DNA of 64,000 bases from Deltaproteobacteria bacterium (GCA_020444045.1 JAHLLS010000015.1:62001-126000); one strand, 5' to 3'. Shown: positions 37,062 through 46,221, counted from the stretch's first letter. Numbers and translations: made by a program. Notes: generated from the letters alone by a model not told the origin.

Positions 37062-37080
37062 CAGGGCCTCTGTTCCAATG

Positions 37081-37404
37081 TCAGTCGATAAAACGTCCGA
37101 CACTGTTTTTAAAACAGGCCAACAGCGGTCTGTTGAGACAATAACAGGTGCCGGGGCCTTCCACGGTGCCGATGATAACGCCGGCCTTCTTGAGTGTTTT
37201 CAAATGCTGGCTGACGGTGGATTGGGCCAGGGGCAGACGGTTGACCAGTTCTCCGCAAAAGCACTGCTTTTCCGCTTTCAGGAATTGAATGATCTGCATG
37301 CGGATGGGATGTCCCATGGCTTTGAAAATCCGAGCCATTTCATCCTGCGTAAGGCGCGAATGGTTCGTATCGTTGGTCTGTCGGGTGGGGTTTATCATTG
37401 ACAT
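37081..37404 (-). CDS. ArsR-family metal(loid)-responsive repressor of the hgc operon
   Basis: The 107-residue winged-helix repressor has its recognition region in LPLAQSTVSQHLKTLKKAGVI. The thiol motif QCFCGEL (Cys48, Cys50) aligns with the ELCVCDL arsenic-sensor motif, and a second CYC pair (Cys87, Cys89) plus Cys97 is near the C-terminus. ArsR-like genes next to hgcAB are known in other mercury methylators. The gene is 20 bp before hgcA. A matching inverted repeat and promoter lie 15-58 bp upstream, so it probably represses its own operon and releases on binding a thiophilic metal or metalloid. Confidence 0.88.
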   Translation of the reverse strand: MSMINPTRQTNDTNHSRLTQDEMARIFKAMGHPIRMQIIQFLKAEKQCFCGELVNRLPLAQSTVSQHLKTLKKAGVIIGTVEGPGTCYCLNRPLLACFKNSVGRFID

Positions 37405-37418
37405 GCGATTCTTTTTTG

Positions 37419-37442
37419 ATTTATCGTAAAAAAACGATAAAT
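37419..37442. promoter_or_regulatory. ArsR operator candidate: 8-8-8 inverted repeat
   Basis: ATTTATCG, TAAAAAAA, CGATAAAT. The repeat is perfect and overlaps the minus-strand -10 box of the arsR-hgcAB promoter, so a bound repressor would occlude RNA polymerase. Confidence 0.75.
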
Positions 37443-37462
37443 GGTTCGAGGCTGATTGTCAA
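37434..37462 (-). promoter_or_regulatory. Sigma-70-type promoter of the arsR-hgcA-hgcB operon
   Basis: On the minus strand, TTGACA (complement 37457-37462), 17 bases, then TATCGT (complement 37434-37439). The spacing is ideal and the start codon lies about 30 bases downstream. The -10 box overlaps the right arm of the inverted repeat. Confidence 0.65.
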
Positions 37463-37634
37463 GCACGACCAGCATCGTGCCGTTTTTGAAATCGACGTCC
37501 AGAAGGTGGAATGGATACGGACGGTCGCCGGGAAACGCGGTCGTTCGGCGTCCATCATAAGGCATCCTGGGGTTGTGGGGGATGATTCACCGTTTGGGCG
37601 ATGGGCTATTACCGGCATCATCGAAAGAGGGGAT

Positions 37635-38114
37635 ATGTTTAATCTGCGCGACGTACTGGACATGGCCATTCAAATTGAACGAAACGGTGAAGCCGTCTAT
37701 CGCAGGGCGCTGACGCGCACGGAGGATCCGGAATTGATCGAGATGCTGACCTGGATGGCCGGGGAGGAATCGCGTCATGCCGGTCATTTCAGCGATATCC
37801 GGCAGCGAATGGCGATGGAAGGGGACAATATCCTGATGGATGAACTCGGTACCCTGATGCTGGAAAGCATCGTGGGCAATCGCAGTTTTTCGTTGGAAGA
37901 CGTCGATTTTTCAAAAATTGAAGAAGTGCATGATTTGCTGAAAATCATGATCAGGTTTGAGAAGGATACGGTGGGGTTTTATTATCTTTTCCGTGATTTT
38001 CTGACGGATGGGGAGGAAAAGGCCTGCCTTGACGGCATTATCGCCGATGAAGAGCAGCATATCCGCAAGCTGGAGGAATGCCGGGACAAGGACCTGGCCT
38101 GTCACCGACTCTGA
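37635..38114 (+). CDS. Ferritin-like / rubrerythrin-type diiron protein
   Basis: The 159-residue product is a four-helix bundle with carboxylate ligands of the ferritin-like type: LDMAIQIERNGEAVYRRAL, WMAGEESRHAGHFSDI, IMIRFEKDTVGFYYLF and IIADEEQHIRKLEEC. It has no rubredoxin domain. The ATG follows GAAAGAGGGGAT. It is divergent from the arsR-hgc operon and shares a 230-bp intergenic region, but the proposed operator lies close to arsR. It probably handles peroxide or iron. Confidence 0.88.
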   Translation: MFNLRDVLDMAIQIERNGEAVYRRALTRTEDPELIEMLTWMAGEESRHAGHFSDIRQRMAMEGDNILMDELGTLMLESIVGNRSFSLEDVDFSKIEEVHDLLKIMIRFEKDTVGFYYLFRDFLTDGEEKACLDGIIADEEQHIRKLEECRDKDLACHRL

Positions 38115-38144
38115 ATCCGCCCATGCTCCGATGCGATGCCCAGC

Positions 38145-38744
38145 CTATGGTTTTTCGTGCTGGCGATAATGGACGATCAGTTCATCGACCGACTGGCCGT
38201 TGGGGGCCATCGCCAACGGATTGATCTTCAATAGCGCTTCCCAGGCGCGGATCGCGCCCTCCCGGTCGTCGAGATCGTGCAGCAGCACAATTCCCTTGTT
38301 GAAGTGCGCATTTTCAAGCTTTGGATCACTGGCGATGGCGCGGTCAAATGCGCGCACGGCATCCTCCGGGCGGTTGGCCCGCCGGTACATGATTCCCAGA
38401 TCGGTCCGTACCGGGGCATTGTCGGGCTGCAGGGCCAACGCTTTTTCGTAAGCCGCGATCGCTTCCGGCACAGCATTTCGGTCGAAATTCAAGTGTCCGA
38501 GCTGGATCCAGGAGGCCACATCACTGGGGTCCTGACGAACTTTTTCCATCAGGGCCTGGAGCATTTGGGCACGTCCGTCATCTTGTGGCATGCCGGCGGA
38601 TTGGACGCCCGGCAGGCCCGAACTCGTTTTGTATATCCCGAAAACGAGTCCGCCGAAAAATCCCACCATCAGGGCCACCACAATCGATGTCACCAGCGTC
38701 TGCTGGGACACATTCGAGCCGCCGGAAGAGGTTTTCTTCGCCAT
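38145..38744 (-). CDS. Membrane-anchored TPR protein
   Basis: The 199-residue product has one N-terminal membrane helix (LVTSIVVALMVGFFGGLVFGI) and then tetratricopeptide repeats: DVASWIQLGHLNFDRNAVPEAIAAYEKAL, APVRTDLGIMYRRANRPEDAVRAFDRAI and ENAHFNKGIVLLHDLDDREGAIRAWEALL. It resembles the soluble part of CcmI/NrfG-type assembly proteins, but no cytochrome c maturation genes are near. A GAAGGAGCAATCA site precedes the ATG. Confidence 0.85.
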   Translation of the reverse strand: MAKKTSSGGSNVSQQTLVTSIVVALMVGFFGGLVFGIYKTSSGLPGVQSAGMPQDDGRAQMLQALMEKVRQDPSDVASWIQLGHLNFDRNAVPEAIAAYEKALALQPDNAPVRTDLGIMYRRANRPEDAVRAFDRAIASDPKLENAHFNKGIVLLHDLDDREGAIRAWEALLKINPLAMAPNGQSVDELIVHYRQHEKP

Positions 38745-39043
38745 TGATTGCTCCTTCTGATGATACCCTCTTACCGCTCAGATGCCGATACCGGACAGGG
38801 GCATGCGGTTTAGGTCGATCGCCCAACGTCGAGGGTTTATTTTGCCTCTTGGATTTGGTTGATCAAAAACAATAAGCAGGCGGCGTCACTAAATCAAGTC
38901 GGCTATTTGCATGTGGTTGACGACGCATCATGGTTTTTCTAAGATGCCGGCCACGGACCGTGCGTCCGGCGGTGATCCAGGACTATCGACATTGCCGGCG
39001 TATCAGACGCGGTTATTGACACCTCAGAACAGGGAGATCGAGA

Positions 39044-40045
39044 ATGATGCCGTCGCCCCCTAATCCCGGACGCCTGCTGGGGCTTTCCGGTTCTTACTGG
39101 CAGACCTGTGCGCTGCATGCCGGTGTCAAATTGGGACTGTTTACCGCCATTGGCCAGCATGCCCGATCACCGGAACAGATTGCGGCGATGATAGATGCCG
39201 ACGCACGCGCGGTCGCTATGTTAATGAATGCGCTGGTGGCAATGGAATTCTTAAAGAGAGAAGGAGACCAGTATGCCAACACGGATGAAAGCCGCCTGTT
39301 TCTGGATGAAAGCTCAGAAACCTACCAGGGGCATATTATTCTCCATCACCACCAGTTGATGGCGTCGTGGGCGGATCTGGATAAGGCCGTCCGAAGCGGG
39401 CGTCCGGTGCGCACACGGTCGTCTTTCCAGGATGCTGAAGCGCGCCGCCATTTCCTGATGGGGATGTTCAATCTTGCCATGGGGTTGGCGCCTCGTGTGG
39501 CTGCGGCACTGAACCTGACAGGCCGCCACCGATTGCTGGACCTCGGAGGTGGCCCCGGCACCTACGCCATTCACTTTTGTCAACGTCAACCGGACATGCA
39601 GGCCGTCGTGTTCGATCTCCCCGGCACGCGACCTTTTGCCGAAGATACCATTGCGCGCTTCGGACTATCGGACCGAATAAAATTTGTCTCCGGCGACTAC
39701 CTGGAGACACCGTTGCCGGGTCGTTACGACATGATCTGGGTCTCCCACATCCTGCATGCGGAAAATCCGGCCAATTGCCGGCACATCATTCGCAAAGCGG
39801 TCGATGCTCTCGATGCCGGTGGGTGCTTGATCATTCACGATTTTTTTCTGCATGACACCATGGACGCCCCGCTTTTCCCGACCCTTTTTGCGCTGAACAT
39901 GCTGCTGGGAACCGATGGGGGGCAAGCGTATTCCCAGGCGCAGATCGAAGTCATGCTGAAGGAGGCCGGGCTTCAGCGCATCGAACGCCTACCTCTTGAT
40001 TCACCCAATGATTCCGGGTTGTTGTTAGGTCACATGTCATCCTGA
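39044..40045 (+). CDS. SAM-dependent O-methyltransferase-like (family 2)
   Basis: The 333-residue product has an N-terminal winged-helix dimerisation domain (LGLFTAIGQHARSPEQIAAMIDADARAVAMLMNALV) and a C-terminal SAM-binding domain with LLDLGGGPGTYAIHF (motif I), VVFDLPG and GRYDMIWVSHILH. This is the plant-type/acetylserotonin O-methyltransferase class found in many anaerobes. The acceptor is unknown. The ATG follows AGGGAGATCGAGA. Confidence 0.88.
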   Translation: MMPSPPNPGRLLGLSGSYWQTCALHAGVKLGLFTAIGQHARSPEQIAAMIDADARAVAMLMNALVAMEFLKREGDQYANTDESRLFLDESSETYQGHIILHHHQLMASWADLDKAVRSGRPVRTRSSFQDAEARRHFLMGMFNLAMGLAPRVAAALNLTGRHRLLDLGGGPGTYAIHFCQRQPDMQAVVFDLPGTRPFAEDTIARFGLSDRIKFVSGDYLETPLPGRYDMIWVSHILHAENPANCRHIIRKAVDALDAGGCLIIHDFFLHDTMDAPLFPTLFALNMLLGTDGGQAYSQAQIEVMLKEAGLQRIERLPLDSPNDSGLLLGHMSS

Positions 40046-40082
40046 TGATGAAGGACCGCATGGCTGACCCGAGGGCATGGCC

Positions 40083-40376
40083 CTACTGATGTTTAAGTCC
40101 ATGGGCTTCCTTGAACCGATGCCATTCCTCATGGCTGAGACTGTTGTCCTGGTCGGCATCGATAATCTCGAAAACCTTCATATCGGCCTGCGGAAAATAC
40201 GTTTTAAATTCCGCTTGTGACACCTGGCCGTCCTGGTTGGTATCCATATCGCCTAAATGAGCGTTGTAGCTCGCTGGATCCGGCATGGCGGATTGATGGT
40301 ATGACCCGCCCGAATGGCAGGCAACCAAGAGCAAGACAAGTATGATGGGCCAGACTACTTTGGTGATCCGTGTCAT
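40083..40376 (-). CDS. EF-hand lipoprotein
   Basis: The 97-residue product has a signal peptide with lipobox LLLVAC. The mature part carries two EF-hand loops, DTNQDGQVSQAEF and DADQDNSLSHEEW, which probably bind calcium. It is an exported small calcium-binding protein of unknown role. It converges with the methyltransferase gene. Confidence 0.85.
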   Translation of the reverse strand: MTRITKVVWPIILVLLLVACHSGGSYHQSAMPDPASYNAHLGDMDTNQDGQVSQAEFKTYFPQADMKVFEIIDADQDNSLSHEEWHRFKEAHGLKHQ

Positions 40377-40566
40377 TTTTCCTTTTATCCCCTCATTGGT
40401 TAAAGTTTCGTTGCGGATGACGCCGGAATGACCGCTTGCGGCACAATTGTCTTGTTAAGGTTAAGACTCCGGCCCCTATCGTCAATGACACCGCATGTGC
40501 GGCAGAATCCAGTCGGTTCTGCGCTGCAACATAACGCTCTTCCGGGGGCAGACTTCGGAGGCTCAA

Positions 40567-40755
40567 ATGATATCCATGGATTTCCGGCCTGCCGCCATGC
40601 TTCGCGAGGGGTCAATGTATGCTCATGCGATAGGGGATTGCTGTATGTGTAAACCCGATGACCGGGAGATTCCGTATTGCAGTGTGAGGCTCAAAAATGT
40701 AAAAAGGGGGCAACGTCGAGGTTTTTTGGGCGCCAGGACTCTGGCAAGTGGGTGA
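40567..40755 (+). CDS. Possible small Cys-containing protein
   Basis: This 62-codon frame has a good GGAGG five bases before its ATG. The sequence MISMDFRPAAMLREGSMYAH and then CCMCKPDDREIPYC gives a small Cys cluster. I do not recognise it. Composition alone does not prove coding, so this is a low-confidence call. It lies 30 bp before another small gene. Confidence 0.3.
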   Translation: MISMDFRPAAMLREGSMYAHAIGDCCMCKPDDREIPYCSVRLKNVKRGQRRGFLGARTLASG

Positions 40756-40785
40756 TAGGAGGATGGATCGGGAAAGGGAAACGTT

Positions 40786-41013
40786 TTGATCATCGAAAGA
40801 GCTGACGTCAGCGCTCGTGGAGAGCGATACAGTGGTGTCGTAACATTGACCCTGGTGAAAGAACCGGATGGCTGGACCTACAATGTCGATGGCATGCCGG
40901 ACGAACGATTTTTGCTAACCTGGCGGGCCAAAACGCCGGAAGGGGCCTCGCGCAAATTGCAGGATGTTTATGACCCCAAAGACTGGCAACTGACGGTCAC
41001 GGAGACCGGGTGA
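40786..41013 (+). CDS. Small hypothetical protein coupled to arginase-like gene
   Basis: The 75-residue product runs from a TTG start with GGAAAGGG upstream. Its pattern (YSGVVTLTLVKEPDGWTYNVDGMPDERF, then WQLTVTE) suggests a small beta-rich domain. The stop codon overlaps the GTG start of the next gene by four bases, so the two are translationally coupled. Function unknown; it may belong to the arginase pathway. Confidence 0.6.
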   Translation: MIIERADVSARGERYSGVVTLTLVKEPDGWTYNVDGMPDERFLLTWRAKTPEGASRKLQDVYDPKDWQLTVTETG

Positions 41014-41927
41014 TTTCCCCATCGCGCGACATCGATATCATCGGGTTTCCCATGGACCTGGGGGCCAATCGCCGTGGTGTGGATATGGGCCCTTCAGCTT
41101 TGCGGATCGCTGGGCTGGAGGAGAAACTGACCGCTCTCGGCTACAGGGTCCATGACCAAGGCGATATCGTCATCGGTATCAAAGAATGCCAGCAAATCAT
41201 CAACCCGCGTCTGAAATACATGGATGAAATCGTGCGCACGGCGACCATCCTCAGTGACCGGGTCGCGTCCTCACTGCAACGCGGGCACCTGCCGCTGTGC
41301 ATTGGAGGGGATCATTCCATGGCGCTGGGCTCCATCGCCGGTGTCGCCGCTCACTGCCGCAACCATGACCATGAACTCGGCGTTATCTGGCTGGATGCCC
41401 ATGCCGATGCCAATACGGATGATACGACTCCATCCGGGAATATTCATGGGATGGTGGCAGCGGCCGCTTTAGGGGTGGGGCATCCGGCATTGACCGGCAT
41501 CGGTGGTTTTTCGCCGAAATTGGCCCCCGGGCATTTCGCCATTGTGGGGGTCCGGAGCATCGATCCGGCCGAGAAGGACAATATCCAACAGTTGGATGTA
41601 CCCATTTACACCATGACGGATATCGATCGCCGCGGGATGGGTGCCGTGATGACCGAGGTGCTGCAGCGCCTGAAGGCTGTCGATCATATTCATGTCAGTT
41701 TTGACCTGGACTGCGTCGATCCGGCGGTGGCCGTCGGGGTGGGCACACCTGTTTCCGGCGGATTGACCTACCGGGAGGCGCATCTGTGTATGGAAACCAT
41801 TGCCGACCACGGCAGCATGCATTCCATGGATGTGGTCGAAGTCAATCCCATCTTGGATATTCGTAACCAGAGTGCCCAGTTGGCCAGTGATCTGGTGGCG
41901 TCGGGCCTGGGCCAGAGAATTCTATAA
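41010..41927 (+). CDS. Arginase-family ureohydrolase
   Basis: The 305-residue product begins at GTG with GGAG upstream. Metal-binding motifs are GGDHSMALG, WLDAHADANT, SGNIHGM and SFDLDCVDPAVAVGVGTPVSGGLTY, all standard for arginase/agmatinase binding two Mn(II). The overall pattern (GANRRGVDMGPSALRIAGL at the start) is closest to arginase (RocF), which converts arginine to ornithine and urea. No urea or ornithine genes are adjacent. Substrate is inferred. Confidence 0.92.
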   Translation: MISPSRDIDIIGFPMDLGANRRGVDMGPSALRIAGLEEKLTALGYRVHDQGDIVIGIKECQQIINPRLKYMDEIVRTATILSDRVASSLQRGHLPLCIGGDHSMALGSIAGVAAHCRNHDHELGVIWLDAHADANTDDTTPSGNIHGMVAAAALGVGHPALTGIGGFSPKLAPGHFAIVGVRSIDPAEKDNIQQLDVPIYTMTDIDRRGMGAVMTEVLQRLKAVDHIHVSFDLDCVDPAVAVGVGTPVSGGLTYREAHLCMETIADHGSMHSMDVVEVNPILDIRNQSAQLASDLVASGLGQRIL

Positions 41928-42044
41928 CGGTTGCCGAAAACAGCTGTCCTGGGATCACCTTGCTCCGGGCCCGAACCGGCAACTGCTCCATCGGATCCCT
42001 CGAGGGCACTCCCCTGTAACCCGCACCATAGAGAGGATGGGCTC

Positions 42045-44459
42045 ATGCTGGAACAGTTTGCAATTGCGGCCGAAACACTTCGTCATGTCTGCGACCCAAG
42101 CCAATTCGATTTCAGCGATACATCCGCGTTGCCGCCGCTGGAAACGGTGATCGGTCAGGAGCGCGCGGTTCAGGCCATCGATTTCGGCCTCAGTATGAAA
42201 AGCGCCGGTTACAATATTTTTGTCACCGGTCCGGTGGGGACCGGGAAACAGACGATCGTGGGCGATATCGCGGGCAAGTATGCCCGGGAGCAGCCCCGCC
42301 CTGACGACTGGTGCCTGGTCAATAATTTTCAGGATGAGTACCGTCCGATTGCCATTGCGGTGCCGGCCGGCCGAGCCTTTGAGTTTTCGAAACGCATGAC
42401 CAAAGTGGTTGCGGATCTGCGTGCGGCCTTGCCTAAAATTTTTACTGACAAAGAATTTCTTGACCGGCAGGCGCGTCTTCAGGAGAAATATGCCCGTACT
42501 CAGGAAACCCTGTTCGGCCAATTGGAAGCCAAGGCCGCTGAGAACAATCTCCGCATCAACCGGACCAAAATGGGATACCAAACGCTGGCGTTGAAAGACA
42601 ACCAGCCCATTACGAAAGAGGATTTTACGGCCCTGCCCGAAGCGGAGCAGGTCCAGATCAAGGAGACCATCCGCGCCTTCCAGTCTGTCATCGAGGAGGC
42701 TGAACTCAGCACAAGCCAGGTTGTTCAACAGCACCAGTCGGATATGGAAAAGCTGATGCAGGAGGCGGCGTTGTTTATTATCCGCCGCCGATTGAATGTC
42801 GTCCGCACGGTGTTTGAGGGCTGCCCGCCAGTATTGAGTTATCTGGATCACGTTCAGGAGGATATGCTTGAAAACATCCATTTTTTCCTTCCGACCCCCG
42901 AAGAACATACCACCACGGGTCTAAATGACAGCCAGATCAGTCCCTTCAGTTTTAAACGCTATTTTGTCAACGTTCTCGCCGACCGGAAGACCATGCAAGG
43001 GGCACCGGTCATTTTTGAGCCCAACCCGACCTACCAGAATGTGTTGGGCCACATTGAGAAACGCGCTTATCTCGGCGGGGTGAAAACCGATTTTACAATG
43101 GTTCAGGGGGGCGCTCTGCTGCGCGCCAATGGCGGCTACCTGATCATGGAAGTCGAGTCCCTCATGATGAACGCGATGGTATGGGAAGCGCTCAAGCGGG
43201 CCTTGCAGACCAAACTGCTGAGCATTGAAGACATTGTCTCGGAGATGGGGTACGGCGTGACGTCCCTTCGGCCGCAACCGATACCGCTGGATGTCAAGGT
43301 GATCCTGATCGGAAGTTATGCCATCTTTGAAACACTCCAGAATCATGATTCCAAATTTGACAAGATTTTCAAGGTACGGGCGGATTTCGACTTTGAAACC
43401 GATTTGACCCCCGAAACCATAAAGCTATACGCCCGATTCATCGCACGGGCCTGCCGTGAGGAAAACCTTCTGCCGTTCGCAGCGTCGGGTGTGGCGGCGA
43501 TGGTTGAGTATGGTGAACGGTTTGCCGGGGATCAGCACAAATTGTCGTTGCGGTTTGGCCCGATCGTCGGAATTCTTAAGGAAGCCGACTTCTGGGCGCG
43601 CAAACAGGAATGCCCCATCATTTCCGACGCGCATGTCCAGGTCGCGATCCAGAAACGTCGTTTTCGCTATAATCTCTACGAAGAGAAAATGCGGGAATCA
43701 TTCGAAAACGAAACGGTCCTGCTGGATGTCGAGGGGGCCGAGATCGGTCAGGTGAATGCCCTGGCCGTCTACCAGATGGGCGATATCGCTTTCGGTCGCC
43801 CGAGCCGTATTACGGCGGAAACCTTCATGGGCAAACCGGGCATCATCAATATCGAGCGGGAGGCTGATTTGAGCGGCCGCTCCCATGACAAGGGCGTGAT
43901 GATTCTGAGCGGGTACCTGGGGCGAACCTTTGCGCAGCAGGCGCCGTTAGGGGTTTCCATCAGCCTGACATTCGAACAGAGCTACGGACCGATCGACGGT
44001 GACAGTGCTTCCTCGACGGAATTGTACGTCATTCTCTCAAGTCTGGCCGATTTACCGATTCAGCAGGGCATTGCGGTGACCGGTTCGGTCAACCAGAAAG
44101 GCGAGATCCAGGCGATCGGCGGCGTGAACCAGAAGATCGAAGGCTATTTCGATGTTTGCCAAAAGAAAGGACTGACGGGTTCCCAGGGGGTGATCATCCC
44201 GAAAGCCAACCTCGTCAATCTCATGCTGAAAAGCGAAGTGGTGGAAGCCGTGCGTGCCGGTCGGTTTTTTATCTACCAGGTTGCCCATGTCACCGAGGGA
44301 ATCCATATCCTGACCGGCGTATCGACCGGGACGGTGGACGAAAAGGGGGGCTACCCGGCCGAAAGCGTTTATGGTCGCATCCAGATGAAGCTGAAATCCT
44401 TTCGTGAACGCGCTCGTGAATTGAAACCCGCCGGAGGAGTGTTGGCAGACAATGAATGA
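42045..44459 (+). CDS. Lon-like ATP-dependent protease
   Basis: The 804-residue product has an AAA module near the N-terminus (FVTGPVGTGKQTIVGDIAGKY), a long coiled middle and a C-terminal Lon-type serine/lysine protease domain. The Ser is in IDGDSASSTE and the Lys in GGVNQKIEGY. It lacks the N-domain of classical Lon, which is encoded separately at 57 kb. I chose the ATG at MLEQFAIAAE, with GAGAGGATGGGC upstream. It probably degrades specific regulators or damaged proteins. Confidence 0.9.
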   Translation: MLEQFAIAAETLRHVCDPSQFDFSDTSALPPLETVIGQERAVQAIDFGLSMKSAGYNIFVTGPVGTGKQTIVGDIAGKYAREQPRPDDWCLVNNFQDEYRPIAIAVPAGRAFEFSKRMTKVVADLRAALPKIFTDKEFLDRQARLQEKYARTQETLFGQLEAKAAENNLRINRTKMGYQTLALKDNQPITKEDFTALPEAEQVQIKETIRAFQSVIEEAELSTSQVVQQHQSDMEKLMQEAALFIIRRRLNVVRTVFEGCPPVLSYLDHVQEDMLENIHFFLPTPEEHTTTGLNDSQISPFSFKRYFVNVLADRKTMQGAPVIFEPNPTYQNVLGHIEKRAYLGGVKTDFTMVQGGALLRANGGYLIMEVESLMMNAMVWEALKRALQTKLLSIEDIVSEMGYGVTSLRPQPIPLDVKVILIGSYAIFETLQNHDSKFDKIFKVRADFDFETDLTPETIKLYARFIARACREENLLPFAASGVAAMVEYGERFAGDQHKLSLRFGPIVGILKEADFWARKQECPIISDAHVQVAIQKRRFRYNLYEEKMRESFENETVLLDVEGAEIGQVNALAVYQMGDIAFGRPSRITAETFMGKPGIINIEREADLSGRSHDKGVMILSGYLGRTFAQQAPLGVSISLTFEQSYGPIDGDSASSTELYVILSSLADLPIQQGIAVTGSVNQKGEIQAIGGVNQKIEGYFDVCQKKGLTGSQGVIIPKANLVNLMLKSEVVEAVRAGRFFIYQVAHVTEGIHILTGVSTGTVDEKGGYPAESVYGRIQMKLKSFRERARELKPAGGVLADNE

Positions 44460-44657
44460 AACCAACCGGGGGCGACCCATGATCGATTGATCGACGGGGG
44501 CGATAAAAAGCTTTATCAATTGGGTGATTTCTATTAATGACGGTGCAGGGGCGCGAGGGTTCCACCGTGGTGGGTCGGCCCGGGCTGCTCCCGAAGCGTG
44601 TATCGGCGAACAATGGTTTTTTCGAGGGAAGCGTCCGGCCGGTTATACGGAGATGAC

Positions 44658-46133
44658 ATGAATCGCGACAACTATATTGAATCCCTGCGATCGGAACTGC
44701 TCGATCTGGTCGAAGAGCACTTATCGCCCGTTGCCTTGCGATACGGATACAGCGAAGTGCCGCTGGAGGCCACCATCAAATGGCGGCCGCTGGTGCTCGT
44801 GCTGGGCAACTATTCTTCGGGAAAATCAACCCTGATCAATGATTTTCTGGGCATCAAGATCCAGGCCACCGGGCAGGCGCCCACGGACGATTCATTCACG
44901 GTCATTACCTATGGCGAACCGGATGCGGATGCCTCGCCACAAACGGTGCAGGTCGTGGAGTCGCGTGACGGAAAATTTTTGCTGAACGATCCCGAGTATC
45001 CTTTTGAAACCTTGAAGCGCTACGGGCAGCGCTTCGCCGCCCATTTTCGGCTCAAAAAAGTCAATTCACCATTTCTCGAAAATCTGGCCATTATCGACAC
45101 GCCCGGCATGCTGGACAGCATCACCGAGCGGGATCGTGGCTACAACTACCAGGAAGTCATCGGTGACCTGGCGCAGATGGCGGATCTCGTGCTGGTGCTT
45201 TTCGATCCGCACAAGGCCGGCACCGTTCGCGAAACCCATACCAGTCTCAGGGATACCCTTCCGGCCAAAACCTTTGAAGATCGGGTTCTTTTTGTACTGA
45301 ACCGTATCGACGAATGCGCTTCGTTGATCGATCTGCTTCAGGTGTACGGCACCCTTTGCTGGAACCTCTCCCAAATGACGGGTCGGAAAGATATCCCGCC
45401 GATCCGTTTGACCTATTCTCCCCATGCCATGCCCACCCCGCTGGGCGAGTTGGGAAAAGATCTCGATTACCTCCACTATCTCGACAACCAGAGGATGGAG
45501 CTTAAAGAAGCGGTTCTGCAGGCACCGCGTTACCGATTGGACAACCTGGCCACATTTGTTGAAACCCATGCCGAGAGGCTTTCGCATTTGCTGGAAGCGC
45601 TCGTCAGTTATGGGACCCGCGCCAACAAATATCGCCTCAAGCAAGTTATGCTGGGACTGCTCATCGGTTTGATCGCCGGGGGGGCGATCGCCGCAGGAGC
45701 AGTGGGCGGAGGGCTTCTGGCTCCCGACCCCTATCTTCTGGGCGCCATCGGGGGTGGGGGCGGCCTGCTGGTGTTCGTGCTCTGGATGAGTACCATCGGG
45801 CGCTGGTTGCGACGGCGTTTCCACCGGGAGCAGCTAAAGCAGCTTGATCGATTGACCCCGCTACGCAACCAGACCCGCCGCGACAGCTGGCAATCCGTGC
45901 GGGATCTGGTGTATATGACCCTGAAACGAACGGAAGGTCGCCTTGCGCTTAAACAAGCCAAAACCGAGCTTCAGGCCGTCACCCGCGTCTACCAGGAAGG
46001 GTCGAAAGACATCCGCGAAGCCTTGAATGAGCTGTCAACGCTGGGCGTCCATGAAGCACCGGCCTGGGCAGACGGCAAGGGCGGGGATGCCCATCGTGAA
46101 TTCCCTTTTTCAGAGCTCTCCCGCGAGGATTAA
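44658..46133 (+). CDS. Dynamin-family GTPase, membrane-associated
   Basis: The 491-residue product has a GTPase core: LVLGNYSSGKSTLINDFLG (G1), APTDDSFT (switch), IIDTPGMLDSI (G3) and FVLNRIDECASL (G4-type). A glycine-rich hydrophobic region (GLLIGLIAGGAIAAGAVGGG and a second segment) should insert in membranes, and the tail is helical. This fits bacterial dynamin-like/EHD-type proteins that act in membrane remodelling. It follows the Lon-like gene by about 200 bp. Confidence 0.85.
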   Translation: MNRDNYIESLRSELLDLVEEHLSPVALRYGYSEVPLEATIKWRPLVLVLGNYSSGKSTLINDFLGIKIQATGQAPTDDSFTVITYGEPDADASPQTVQVVESRDGKFLLNDPEYPFETLKRYGQRFAAHFRLKKVNSPFLENLAIIDTPGMLDSITERDRGYNYQEVIGDLAQMADLVLVLFDPHKAGTVRETHTSLRDTLPAKTFEDRVLFVLNRIDECASLIDLLQVYGTLCWNLSQMTGRKDIPPIRLTYSPHAMPTPLGELGKDLDYLHYLDNQRMELKEAVLQAPRYRLDNLATFVETHAERLSHLLEALVSYGTRANKYRLKQVMLGLLIGLIAGGAIAAGAVGGGLLAPDPYLLGAIGGGGGLLVFVLWMSTIGRWLRRRFHREQLKQLDRLTPLRNQTRRDSWQSVRDLVYMTLKRTEGRLALKQAKTELQAVTRVYQEGSKDIREALNELSTLGVHEAPAWADGKGGDAHREFPFSELSRED

Positions 46134-46221
46134 TCGGGCGCATCCCTGTTCGATGCGGCACTCCCCGGACGCCCCCTGTCCGTCACCCGTGCCTGTTCGT
46201 GATCAAAGGATCATGACCGGT

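Noticed and set aside
46139..46157. CGCATC/GATGCG hairpin after the dynamin-like gene as a terminator
   Set aside because: It has only a six-base stem and no T tract.
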